From Bubalus kerabau (lineage: Eukaryota > Chordata > Mammalia > Artiodactyla > Bovidae): a DNA stretch of 64,000 bases. The position numbers and the translations under genes are program-made. Below are positions 42,804-52,920 of this stretch, piece by piece; position 1 is the stretch's first letter; the number at the start of each line of letters is the position of its first letter. The DNA lies in NCBI RefSeq assembly GCF_029407905.1, contig NC_073630.1, positions 46,339,001 through 46,403,000 of the forward strand, written 5' to 3'. The notes under the pieces were generated by a model. It was not told where the DNA came from. It saw only the letters and a list, made by a program, of their open reading frames with translations, and did not search any database.

Positions 42804-44565
42804 AGTCTCAGGTCCAGGATTTTAATTCTATCTAGTTAGTCTTTTTAATTCTCACAAAACAGACATTTTGTTATTGTTCTGCATGTTAATAGCTTATTTA
42901 GATTATCCACTTAGTCTATATTTAAAATATCCATATTTAATAGTATATTTGCAATGCCATATTTTCTCATGTTTACTAGTACTTAAATTCATTTTCAAGC
43001 TAATCAAAATATAATAAAATAATTTAAAGAGTCAAAACAAAACTGTTTTAGAAACTATCGACCCCCTGTTCTCTTCCATGTACTTTTTTAGAGGAAACCT
43101 CTTTAAATTCTGTTGGTTAATCCTTTTGGCATTGACTTCTGTACCTTAAATGGCATGCTTATATTCCTAGGTTTTGAGTTTTTTGCCTGTTGTAGGCATA
43201 ATCTATTGACTTCTCCCCGTGAAAGATGAAGATTTACCCATTTGTCCACTTTCTCTCCCTCTCCCTTCTCAATTTCACCATCCCTCAACACAATTCCAGT
43301 ACTGTGGAGAATGGGAATCATTGCTGAGTTGGTACAGAGCTTCACTTTGGCACAATAAAGGGAGTTCTGGAGATGGATGTTAATGATTACACAACAATGT
43401 GAGTGCACTCTGTGCCACGGAACTGTACTCCTTAAACATAGTTAAGGTGGCACGCTTTATATTATGTGTATTTTACCCCTATTTAAAATATTGTCAGAGA
43501 GTATACTGAAATGTTTACCGATTAAATGAAAAAGCATGGGTGGGATAGATATGAAAGATTAGGAAAAGGTGGGAAACTGTGAAACCCCATGTGCATGTGT
43601 GGGACTTCGATGTACTATTTATTCTGCCTACTTTTGTGCATGTTGGCAGTTCAGTGGGAAATATTTTAAAATTTGAAGATATCAAACTAAATATTTTAGT
43701 AGATTAATATTCTTAAAGAAGTATTTCCCATAGCCTATGACATGTGCAAATTGTCCAGTTACTCCTTGAATTTGCTGCACAGCTACATCATTCTGGAGAT
43801 TTATACTGCTGAATTTTTCATTTCCTGGATCCTAGATCTTTCTCTTTCTGGGTTAACATCATTGTTTTAGAGACATTTATCCTCTAGTAATATCCAATGA
43901 GAGATACATTTTTTTTTCCAATATCCTGTGAGAGCTTATATGTCTGCTAAAATCTTTCTCCATTCTCACTCTTAATTAATGGAGAGATGAGTTGTGGTTA
44001 CAAATGTGCTCATGTTCAGTCACTCAATTGAGGAGTAATTTCTCCCCCACAGGCTAGTTGCTTTGTTGTCTCTTTCTTAGGCAGAACTTGTTTCTTGTTT
44101 ATTCTGGCCCAGTGTGTGGAGTCCTTGCATCATCAGACTTGTGTGAACATCTTATCATCAGTTTCCCATCTTTGGTGAGCTTTAGAATTTTTTTTATTCC
44201 CTTGTCCCACAGGCCATTAAAATGGAAGCTCACAACATCTGGGCTTCTCAGATGCTCTGAAGACAAAATCCTGCATCACTACTCATTTATGCTTCAGAAT
44301 TTCTCTCACTTTGATTTTGGGTTGCCTAACATCTTGCAAGATGGATGGCACATTTAACAATACATTTTCCATATTCTATCAGGCACTTGTTGTTTGAAGG
44401 AGAGCTCAATATGTAATCTGCCTGGAAGCAGTAGTCTTGTTCCTCATAAAGAATGGTCAGAACTTTTAAAGAGTAGGCATAATCACATCTTGAAAAAATG
44501 CCTGATGAAGAAATGAATTATTAATATCATTCATTCAGGAAAATTTACATTCAAGTACTAGTGAG
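42804..44565. other. Unassigned intron, 1.8 kb
   Basis: No repeat family or exon was recognised. Confidence 0.45.
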
Positions 44566-44775
44566 TGGGCTTCCCAGGTGGCTCAGTGGTAAAGAATCCA
44601 CCTGCCAATGCAGGAGATGCGGATTTGATCCCTGGGTTGGGAAGGTCCCCTGGAGTAGAAAATGGCAACCCATTCTAATATTCTTGCCTGGAAAATTCCA
44701 TGGACAGAGGAACCTAGTGAGCTATGGTCCATGTGGTAACAGAGTTGGACATGACTGAGTGACTGAACACTGAGC
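44566..44775 (+). mobile_element. Bov-tA SINE
   Basis: Complete element from the GGGCTTCCCAGGTGGCTCAG head to the GTTGGACATGACTGAGTGAC tail. ACTAGTGA and ACTAATGA on the two sides may be a diverged TSD. Confidence 0.92.
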
Positions 44776-44793
44776 ACACTAATGAATACTGGC

Positions 44794-44796
<3 letters not shown>

Positions 44797-44832
<36 letters not shown>
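44797..44832 (+). repeat. (TA)n microsatellite
   Basis: About 35 bases of TA units lie between the Bov-tA and the tail of the antisense L1. Confidence 0.95.
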
Positions 44833-44835
<3 letters not shown>

Positions 44836-46890
44836 TTTTCCTTTTTAATTTATTTTCTTTTATTGAAGGATAATTGCTTTACAGAATGTTGTTGTTTTCT
44901 GTCAAACCTCAACATGAATCAGCCATAGGTATACATATATCCCCTCCCGTTTGAACCTCCCGCCCCATCCCACCCCTCTAGATTGATACAGAACCCCTGT
45001 TTGAGTTTCCTGAGCCATACAGCAAATTCCTGTTGGCGATCTATTTTACATATGATAATGTAAGTTTCCATGTTACTCTTTCCATACATCTCACCCTCTC
45101 CTCCCCTCTTCCCATGTCCATAAGTCTGTTCTCTGTCTGTTTCTCCATTGCTGCCCTGTAAATAAATTCTTCAGTACCATTTTCTTAGATTCCATATATA
45201 TGCATTAGAACACAATACTTATCTTTCTCTTTCTGACTCCCTTCACTCTGTATAATAGGTTCTAGGTTCATCCACCTCATCAGAACTGACTCAAATGTGT
45301 TCCTTTTTATGGCTGAGTAATATTCTATTGTGTATATGTACCACAACTTCTTTATCCATTCATCTGTCTATGGACATCTAGGTTGCTTCCATGTTCTAGC
45401 TATTGTAAATAGTGCTGCAGTGAACAATTAGATACATGTATCTTTTTCAGTTTTGGTTTCCCCCAGGGTATATGCCTAGGAGTGGGATTTCTGGGTCATA
45501 TGGTGGTTTTACTCCTAGTTTTTTAAGGAATCTCCATACCGTCTTCCATAGGGGCTGTATCAATTTACATTCCCACCAACAGTGCAAGAGTTTCCTTTTC
45601 TCCACACCCTCTCCAGGATTTATTGTTTGTAGACTTTTTGATGATGGCCATTCTGACCAGTGTGAGGTGATATCTCATTGTAGTTTTAATTTGCAATTCT
45701 TTAATAATGAGTGATGTTGAGCATCTTTCATGTGTTTGTTAGCCATCTGTATGTTTTCATTGGAGAAATGTCTGTTGAGATCTTTTTCCCGCTTTCTGAT
45801 TGGGTTATTTGTTTTTCTGACATTGAGTTGTATGAGCTGCTTGTATATTTTGGAAATTAATCCTTTGTCAGTTGTTTCATTTGCTATTGATTTCGCCCAT
45901 TTTGATGATTGTCTTTTCACCTTCCTTACAGTTTCCTTTGTTGTGCAAAAGGTTTTAAGTTTAATCAGGTCCCACTTGTCTATTTCTGTTTTTATTTCTG
46001 TTACTCTAGGAGGTGGGTCATAGAGGATCTTGCTTTGATTTATGTCATCGAGTGTTCTGCATATGTTTTCCTCTAAGAGTTTTATAGTTTCTGATCTTAC
46101 ATTTAGGTCTTTAATCCATTTTGAGTTTATCTTTGTGTATGATGTTAGAAAGTGTTCTAATTTCATTCTTTTACATGTAGTTGTCCAATTTTCCCAGCAC
46201 CATTTATTGAAGAGGCTATCTTTCCCCCATTGTATATTCTTGCCTCCTTTGTCAAAAATAAGGTACCCATTGGTGCATGGGTTTATTTCTGGGCTTTCTA
46301 TCTTGTTCCATTGGTCCATATTTCTGTTTTTGTGCCAGTACCATACTGTCTCAATGACTGTAGTATACTCTGAAGTCAGGAAGGTTGATTCCTCCAGCTC
46401 CATTCTTCTTTCTCAAGACTGCTTTGGCTATTTGGGGTCTTTTGTGTTTCCATATAAATTGTGAAATTTTTTGTCCTAGTTCTGTGAAAAATGCCATTGG
46501 TAATTTGATAGGGATCACATCGAATCTGTAGATTGCATTTGGTAGTATAGTCATTTTCACAATATTGATTCTTCCTACCCAGGAACATGGAATATCTCTC
46601 CATCTGTTTATATTGTCTTTGATTTCTTTCATCAGCGTCTTATAATTTTCTGTGTACAGTTCTTTTGTCTCCTTAGGTGAGCTTATTTCTAGACATTTAA
46701 TTCTTTTTGTTGCAATGATGAATGGAAAGTGAAAGAAAGTGAAGTTGCTCAGTCATGTCCGACTCTTTGTGACCCCATGGACTGTACCCAGGGATTGAAC
46801 CTGAGTCTCCCGCATTGCAGGCAGACGCATGGTGAATGGAATTGATTCCTTAATTTCTCTTTCTGATTTTTCATTGTTAGTATACTATAT
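44833..46890 (-). mobile_element. L1, 2 kb 3' part, antisense
   Basis: Tail and 3' UTR at 44833-45240, then the end of ORF2 read on the minus strand (YYSAIKKN-type block, HFSNENIQMANKHMKD, TKINSKWIKDLNVRSETIK, INRWRDIPCSWVGRINIVKM). ORF2 is split into at least two frames (45675-46403 and 46351-46632) by frameshifts. A Bov-tA remnant at 46728-46832 interrupts the 5' end. Older than the L1 at 32.8 kb. Confidence 0.9.
46728..46832 (-). mobile_element. Bov-tA SINE with internal deletion, inside L1
   Basis: The tail half (GAAGTTGCTCAGTCATGTCCG to CATGGACTGTA) is joined directly to the head half (CCCAGGGATTGAACC to TTGCAGGCAGACGC), missing about 90 bp in the middle. The TSD TGAATGGAA is at 46719-46727 and 46833-46841, and L1 resumes after it. 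Confidence 0.88.
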
Positions 46891-47204
46891 ATATTTTTAA
46901 AAGGCCACTATACATATTTTCTTTTATCAAAATTTCAACTATAATGGTTAATTTTTGATTCACATTCTGGTTCTCATAAGAACAATATTGCTTATACATG
47001 CTTCATCTAATATACACCTAGAATAAACTACTCCACATAAGTGCATTTTCCTGCTGACATTGACCTCTTAAAATTGCAAAATTTATTGTAAGCACTTAAG
47101 GAGGACTGTGTTCCAAAATGCATGTCAAGTTATTAATTTCTAATGTTTCTTACATTGAGTAGCATGGGCGTCAGTTGACTCATCAGTCAGGCTTTATTAC
47201 TAAC
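46891..47204. other. No recognised feature
   Basis: AT-rich sequence without an identified element. Confidence 0.45.
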
Positions 47205-47550
47205 AGCAGTATGGTCCAGTGGAAGGACTTGAACTTCAGTATCAGACAGCTCTGAAACACATCTTGGTTCTGTGCATGCTAAGTTGCTTCAGTCATGTCC
47301 AACTCTTTGCGACCCTATGGACTGTAGCCTGCCAGGCTCCTCTGTCTGTGGGATTCTCCAGGCAAGAATACTAGAGTGGGTTGCCATGTCCTCCTCCAGG
47401 GGATCTTCCCAACCTAGGGATCAAACCTGCAATTCTTGCGGCTCCTGCATTGCCGGTGGATTCTTTATCACTGAGCCACCAGAGAAGTCCCCATATCTTG
47501 GCTCTACCACTTAATGAAAAGTGTTGTCTTAGGTAAGTCACTTATTGGTG
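47205..47550 (+). mobile_element. MIR SINE split by a Bov-tA
   Basis: The left part (AGCAGTATGGTCCAGTGGAAGG...) is at 47205-47271 and the right part (GGCTCTACCACTTAATGAAAAG, AGGTAAGTCACTTATTGG) at 47495-47550. The Bov-tA and its TSD sit inside the GGCTCTACCACTT block. Confidence 0.75.
47272..47494 (-). mobile_element. Bov-tA SINE
   Basis: Complete reverse-complement Bov-tA. The 11-bp TSD ATCTTGG(T/C)TCT is at 47261-47271 and 47495-47505 with one mismatch. Confidence 0.95.
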
Positions 47551-47624
47551 ATATGTGAGGCCAGCTTGTACTGGCTCACCAGTGCCTACTGTTAAATTTT
47601 CATTAATTTTACAAACTGATTCTT

Positions 47625-47896
47625 TTTTAATGTGGATTTATTTGGCTGTATGAGGTCTTAGTTGCAGCACATAGGATTTTTGTTGTGGCATGTAGGATCT
47701 TTTGTTGCAGTGTATGGGTTCTTTATTGCAGTGCGTGGGCTTCTCTCCAGTGGCTCTGAGCCTCTAGAATACACAGGCTAAGCAGTTGCAGTGCTCAGGT
47801 TTAGTTGCCTTGCAGCATGTGGAAACTTATTTGAACCCATGTCCCTTACCATGTCCCATTCTTAACCACTGGACGACCAGGAAAATCCCTTATGAG
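47625..47896 (-). mobile_element. CHR-type SINE (long form)
   Basis: T-rich start, TTGGCTGTATGAGGTCTTAG, repeated TTGCAG...GGG units, CCATTCTTAACCACTGGACGACCAGG. The 9-bp TSD CTGATTCTT is at 47616-47624 and 47897-47905. Confidence 0.85.
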
Positions 47897-48161
47897 CTGA
47901 TTCTTAAATATATAGCCAGTATTAAAGATTCAATTACATAAACATAAATAAATAATTTATATTAAAAACAAAGATAATAAGTATTCAAATCCTTATCTCC
48001 TAATTATTTTAACACATTTTATTATTAGCTATGCCCTTGAGGCTCTTGTACATGTATAGAAGAAATACTGTCTAATGATGTGCCATTGTTCACCTTGCAA
48101 CTCTGCCTTCAGTGCTATCCTATGGGGTGCCTGAAATTGGTCATGTGTAAGTATTTACACC

Positions 48162-48422
48162 GGAGAAGGCAATGGCACCCCACTCCAGTACTCTCGCCTG
48201 GAAAATCCCATGGATGGAGGAGCCTGGTGGGCTGCAGTCCATGGGGTTGCTAAGAGTCAGACTGAGCGGCTTCACTTTCACTTTTCACTTTCATGCATTG
48301 GAGAAGGAAATGGCAACCCACTCCAGTGTTCTTGCCTGGAGAATCCCAGGGATGGGGGAGCCTGGTGGGCTGCCGTCTATGGGGTCACACAGAGTCGGAC
48401 ACGACTGAAGCGGCTTAGCAGC
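48162..48422 (+). mobile_element. BOV-A2 SINE (dimer)
   Basis: Two monomers with a CACTTTCACTTTTCACTTTCATGCATT linker and a GAAGCGGCTTAGCAGC end. The perfect 13-bp TSD AAGTATTTACACC is at 48149-48161 and 48423-48435. Little divergence, so recent. Confidence 0.96.
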
Positions 48423-48435
48423 AAGTATTTACACC

Positions 48436-49470
48436 ACAGAAATTGGCAAGTGCTACAAGTCAGCATTTGATTTATTGCTTTGTTGGTTGCTTGGACTCAA
48501 GAAAACGACAGGTAAAATATAAATAATATTTATATGTGTAGTATACCTGTAACTGTTACATTGTGAGTAGGACAAAAAAAATCAAGGGAATATTCTTCCA
48601 GTGTTTGAAAACTATTACCAATTTAGCAAGAAAATTGCTCATGTCACTGATGAACAAGTGAAATTCTGATATATTATCGTTTTCCTTTCATTGTACCCGT
48701 TAATTTAAGCAAAGATACCAGTCAACAGTCACATGAGAACTACTCACATTTGTCAGGCTGTATATTGTAGATTGGCTCCCCATATAAGAGTTTGTCAAAA
48801 ATCTAAACAAGTATTCTATGAGAATCAATGGGCTATAAGAAATATACAGTAAAGAGCATTGCATATTGTTATTTGGAAATTGTGTATTATACATCCTTTA
48901 TACCAATATAATTTGTAATAAATATGTATACATAATGGTATATACATTTTTTAATATACAGCCAGTTGTTAATATTTACCAGCAGACAACTGCCTAAACT
49001 GTCTGAGATTAAGCTCCTTCATTTATTGTAAATCAATTATTCAAACTATGAATACCATGCTTGACTGAAGTTATATTTTAATATTCGTACCTATTTCATT
49101 CTAAGATTGAATATCAGTATTCTTTTTCTTTTTCCCTCTTAACCCCATATATAGACATAACTTGAGAGCCATTGGGATGTATAAAGCTTTTTGCCTCTAT
49201 ATGATATGGCCCCAAAGTATGATAATCTGTAATATTCATAATTTCTTTGTATAGATCTTTAATACCCTGCCTTTATATCAACTGTCATTTTTGCTATTGT
49301 CAGAGCTCCTTCTTTTAGCCGTCTTCCTGTGTCCCCATGGTTCTCTCCTGTTAATTATAGCACATGTTGTCTTTTTGTTGGTCTGGAGACTATGTCTCAT
49401 CCTATCAGAATTGTGCACAAAATATGAGAAAGTTAATGCTAAATGTAGACCTAAAAAACTTTCCTATAAT
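48436..49470. other. No recognised feature, 1 kb
   Basis: AT-rich intron without an identified repeat or exon. Confidence 0.45.
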
Positions 49471-49485
49471 TGTTTTAGTCTATTT

Positions 49486-49706
49486 CAATTTCATAATATT
49501 TTTTTTAAATTTTATTTTATTTTTAAACTTTACATAACTGTATTAGTTTTGCCAAATATCAAAATGAATCCGCCACAGGTATACATGTGTTCCCCATCTT
49601 GAACCCTCCTCCCTCCTCCCTCCTCCCTCCCCATTCCATCCCTCTGGGTCGTCCCAGTGCACCAGCCCCAAGCATCCAGTATCGTGCATCGAACCTGGAC
49701 TGGCAA
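49486..49706 (-). mobile_element. L1 3' end, 221 bp
   Basis: Antisense L1 3' UTR (TTTTGCCAAATATCAAAATG, CCGCCACAGGTATACATGTG, CACCAGCCCCAAGCATCC, AACCTGGACTGGCAA). The perfect 15-bp TSD TGTTTTAGTCTATTT is at 49471-49485 and 49707-49721. About 14 bases (CAATTTCATAATAT) lie between the left TSD copy and the T-rich tail. Confidence 0.95.
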
Positions 49707-50019
49707 TGTTTTAGTCTATTTACTCTAGCTGTGACTTCCTTTCTTGCGTGAAAGTCATTTTGAACTATTTTAGGTATATAAAAATGGTTGTGGATAATGT
49801 AATCATCAGCCTCTTAGATATCTGTTAGCCAGCTTAAGGAGTGAAACAAGAGATGCAAAGGGCCCTCAGGCTCCTGCTTGTTTCCATTTCCCTGCCTTTT
49901 CTACCCAAAGGCAGCCACCAGCTTGATCTGATCCTCTCCAGACAGAGTGTTATGTGTTTACCTCATATGTATATGTTCAGAAAATCCATCTTTAGTTTTA
50001 TATATTTTGTATAAAATGA

Positions 50020-50430
50020 TACAATACTGTATATAATTTTTTAAAAATTAATAACCTTTATATTTTAGAGCAATTTTAGAGTTATAGAAAAATTGAGCAC
50101 AAAGTACAGAATTGTCATGTATCCCATTCCCCCAGTTTCCCCTACCTAGCATTAGTGTGGGTCGTTGGTTACAAATGGTGGGTGAATATTGACACATTAT
50201 TATTCAATGAAGTTCGCAGTGTGTGGGTTTTGACAAATGTATAATGTCATGTATCCACTATTATAGTATCATACAGAATAGAGTCCACCCTTGAACAACA
50301 TGGGGTTAGGGCAACAGACCCACTGCCCAGAGGAAAAGGCACGCACAATTTTAGTAGTTTTGCTGCCATAACAATCTCCTGTGCTCCATGTATTCATTCC
50401 TGTATATATATTTCAAATCTTGATTGTTTT
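50020..50430 (-). mobile_element. Ancient L1 (L1M type) 3' UTR fragment
   Basis: Diagnostic antisense L1M blocks: TTTTAGAGCAATTTTAGAG, GAAAAATTGAGCACAAAGTACAG, TGGGTTTTGACAAATGTATAATGTC, TATAGTATCATACAGAATAG, then CTCCTGTGCTCCATGTATTC. About 60 unrelated-looking bases interrupt it near 50285-50345. Confidence 0.8.
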
Positions 50431-50458
50431 CTTTAGTTTAACATTATAGTTTTGAGGG

Positions 50459-50780
50459 TGTCTTAGCCCATTTGGACTGCTCTAACAAAAGACCGTAAAC
50501 CAGGGGATTTGTAAGCAACACACGTTTGTCCCTCACAGTTCTGGGTGCTGTAAGTTGGGGTTAGGGTGCCAGCACGGCCAGGTGAGGACCCTCTTCCTCA
50601 TTACAGGCTTCTTGTATCCTCATGGGCAGAGGAGGTAGGGAGTGCTGTGGGGTCTCTGTTTAGAAGCAGTAATCTCATTCATGAATGCTCCATTCTCCTG
50701 ACTTAATCTCCTCCCCATATCATCACACTGGGTGTTAGGATTTCCACCTCTGAATTTGGGGGGGACAGAAACAGTCAGAG
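50459..50780 (-). mobile_element. MaLR-type solo LTR (MST/MLT1-like)
   Basis: The plus strand shows the reverse complement of a MaLR LTR: GTCTTAGCCCATTTGGACTGC, CAGTTCTGGGTGCTG, ATCTCATTCATGAATGCTCC, ACTTAATCTCCTCCCC, TGTTAGGATTTCCACCTC, GAATTTGGGGGGGACAGAAAC. It is an old LTR remnant with no internal retroviral genes. Its outer end is cut by the BovB at 50781. Confidence 0.8.
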
Positions 50781-51457
50781 ATAGATGGGGAAACAGTGGA
50801 AACAGTGTCAGACTTTGTTTTTCTGGGCTCCAAAATCACTTCAGATGGTGACTGCAGCTATGAAATTAAAAGACGCTTACTCCTTGGAAGGAAAGTTATG
50901 ACCAACCTAGATAGCATATTCAAAAGCAGAGACATTACTTTGCCAACAAAGGTTCATCTAGTCAAGGCTATGGTTTTTCCTGTGGTCATGTATGGATGTG
51001 AGAGTTGGACTGTGAAGAAGGCTGAGCACCGAAGAATTGATGCTTTTTTATTTTATTTTATTTTTAAACCTGAAACACTGAATTGATGCTTTTGAACTGT
51101 GGTGTTGGAGAAGACTCTTGAGAGTCCCTTGGACTGCAAGGAGATCCAACCAGTCCATTCTGAAGGAGATCAGCCCTGGGATTTCTTTGGAAGGAATGAT
51201 GCTAAAGCTGAAACTCCAGTACTTTGGCCACCTCATGCAAAGAGTTGACTCATTGGAAAAGACTCTGATGCTGGGAGGGATTGGGGGCAGAAGGAGAAGG
51301 GGACGACAGAGGATGAGATGGCTGGATGGCATCGCTGACTCGATGGACGTGAGTCAGTGAACTCCGGGAGTTGGTGATGGACAGGGAGGCCTGGCGTGCT
51401 GTGATTCATGGGGTCGCAAAGAGTAGGACATGACTGAGTGACTGATCTGATCTGAAG
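50781..51457 (+). mobile_element. BovB, 677 bp, 5'-truncated, in the LTR edge
   Basis: From the ATAGATGGGGAAACAGTGG block to the GACTGAGTGACTG tail, including MYGCESWTVKKA and WTARRSNQS coding segments. The 9-bp TSD CAGTCAGAG is at 50772-50780 and 51458-51466. It contains the micro-insertion at 51048. Stops and frameshifts are present. Confidence 0.93.
51048..51079 (-). mobile_element. Micro-L1 insertion (32 bp) inside BovB
   Basis: BovB sequence GAATTGATGCTTTT is duplicated at 51034-51047 and 51080-51093 (14 bp). Between the copies lie 32 bases: a TTATTTTATTTTATTTTTAA stretch like the antisense L1 tail found at 41616 and 49500, then a few bases (CCTGAAACACT) not in L1. An L1 insertion reduced to little more than its tail. 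Confidence 0.8.
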
Positions 51458-51529
51458 CAGTCAGAGGAGAGTAGAAGGGCTATCTATGCTCTGATTCATT
51501 CACTGTAACAACTTATTTGTGTTTCCTCT

Positions 51530-51720
51530 CTATGAATACACCTAAAGTTAATTATCTGTTCTGTTGGTAGGACATAGGTTGTTTCCAGGATTTTGCTGTG
51601 ACAGAAAACTCTGCCTCAATAATCTCATATAATCTTTTTGTGAAAATATATGAGCACACTTTCAGGGTATGCCCTTAGAAGTGGAATTAAAGAGTCATGA
51701 GATTTTAAAAAATTAATCAT
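51530..51720 (-). mobile_element. Possible L1M fragment
   Basis: TAGGACATAGGTTGTTTCCAG, CACTTTCAGGGTATGCCCTTAG and AAGTGGAATTAAAGAGTCATG resemble antisense old-L1 ORF2 end, strongly decayed. Confidence 0.5.
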
Positions 51721-52659
51721 TTGTACCATAAAATGGATTCTAACTACCATTTTAGAAAAAAATTTCTGTGTGAACAGATATTTCAAATCTAATGTAATTG
51801 TTGCTTTCTGTCCCTCTAATGTGTGATATTCTCTCTTACCTCTGGGCTTATTCTGATCCTAGCTCCTCTTTTTTTCTATTTTCACTCACCCCTACCTCCT
51901 AGCAGTTCACTTTGGTGAGTCAACATCTCCTCTAGAATTCAGTCTAGGAGTGTCTTCTCTAAGAATTTTCTGACTCTTGCCCACACCTGGATAAACACCT
52001 CTCCCTGGCTTTCTTGCAGGAACCATTACGTTGGCTGTTTTATTATTTCATGTAATTGACAAGGACAAGAATTGCAGCAGAATTCACCCTGGTATCCACT
52101 AAGCTTAGCTTGGAGCCTGATACAGAGCATGTGTTGAATTAAGGGAGGAATGAATGAATAAATGTAGGATACTTTTATCGTCTCAACAATGGCAGGAACT
52201 AACACCCTTCCCACAGTAGCTGACTGGACCATCTCAGGCTCCATGGTTAGATGACAGGAAGATAGGGTTCAGGTGTCAAGGGTCAAAGATAGAGTCCAGA
52301 GACCGCTTTATGCACAGTGAGGACAAGGTGTGTCTGTCAGGACCAGGAGAAATGTTCACAAGAAGGAGATGCTTTCAACTCAGACGCTCATAAGCTGAGC
52401 CCTGCCTCTGTCTACCAGCTGGGAGATCTTCAGATAATGAACCGTGAAAGCCTGCTATGCTGCAGCATTATGCAATAATTTTTCATTTGCCACCAGTCAG
52501 CTTCAGGGATCAAGGACAGCTGAACACATAACCCACTCATGCATGTTATTTTAAAGACATATTTTAAAGTTATCAATATGGTACATTGAGTTAATGAGGG
52601 ATGTTCTTTTGGTGACAAATATTTACATTCCACATATGCCTCTTGATGTCAAGAGTGTA
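51721..52659. other. Intron 1 end, possible L2 tail at 51990-52165
   Basis: CACCTGGATAAACACC..., TTTATTATTTCATGTAATTG and GCTTGGAGCCTGATACAGAG, a TGAATGAATAAATG tail resemble an L2 3' end, weakly. The last ~500 bases before exon 2 hold no recognised transposon. Confidence 0.4.
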
Positions 52660-52686
52660 ACGGTTTCATTTTCTTCTTTTTCTCAG
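52660..52686 (+). other. GBA3: Intron 1 splice acceptor
   Basis: A strong polypyrimidine tract (CATTTTCTTCTTTTTCTCAG, with only one A inside) ends in AG at 52685-52686. No other AG lies within the tract. Joining here to G172 gives a Gly codon and keeps the reading frame. Confidence 0.92.
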
Positions 52687-52914
52687 GAGGCTGGGATGCA
52701 GATGGAAAAGGCCCTTGTGTCTGGGACACATTCACCCATCAGGGAGGAGAGAGAGTTTTCAAGAACCAGACTGGTGATGTAGCTTGTGGCAGCTACACTC
52801 TGTGGGAGGAAGATTTGAAATGTATCAAACAGCTTGGATTGACTCATTACCGCTTCTCTCTTTCCTGGTCACGTCTGTTACCTGATGGGACGACAGGTTT
52901 CATCAACCAGAAAG
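52687..52914 (+). CDS. GBA3: GBA3 exon 2 (cytosolic beta-glucosidase)
   Basis: This 228-bp internal exon is phase 1 at both ends and codes from the second base of codon 20 to the first base of codon 96. The protein continues [20 protein letters not shown], then [35 protein letters not shown] and [19 protein letters not shown]. The junction with exon 1 completes the family 1 N-terminal signature (F-G-W-G-A-A-T-S-A-Y-Q-V-E-G-G). [14 protein letters not shown] is the conserved second beta-strand region of the TIM barrel. There is no stop or frameshift, and the segment agrees with the mammalian GBA3 sequence as I know it. The two catalytic glutamates are coded by later exons outside this window, so whether the whole gene is intact cannot be judged here. 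Confidence 0.95.
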
Positions 52915-52920
52915 GCAAGT
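52912..52920 (+). other. GBA3: Intron 2 splice donor, non-canonical GC
   Basis: The exon ends CAG-AAA-G and the intron starts GCAAGT (52915-52920), the typical consensus of GC-AG introns. The protein must read Q-K-G and then continue with a Gly codon begun by G52914, as in GBA3 of other mammals, which fixes the boundary. The nearest GT (52919) would add four bases and break the frame. Confidence 0.85.

Larger units (their letters stand above)
173..52686 (+). other. GBA3: GBA3 intron 1 (52.5 kb)
   Basis: A single intron runs from the GT at 173 to the AG at 52685-52686. No other exon with coding potential was recognised inside it. The long open frames come from BovB or L1 ORFs, or are chance runs over SINEs. 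Much of the intron is transposon-derived and is itemised in the other entries. Sense and antisense BovB copies coexist in the same pre-mRNA. Confidence 0.9.
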
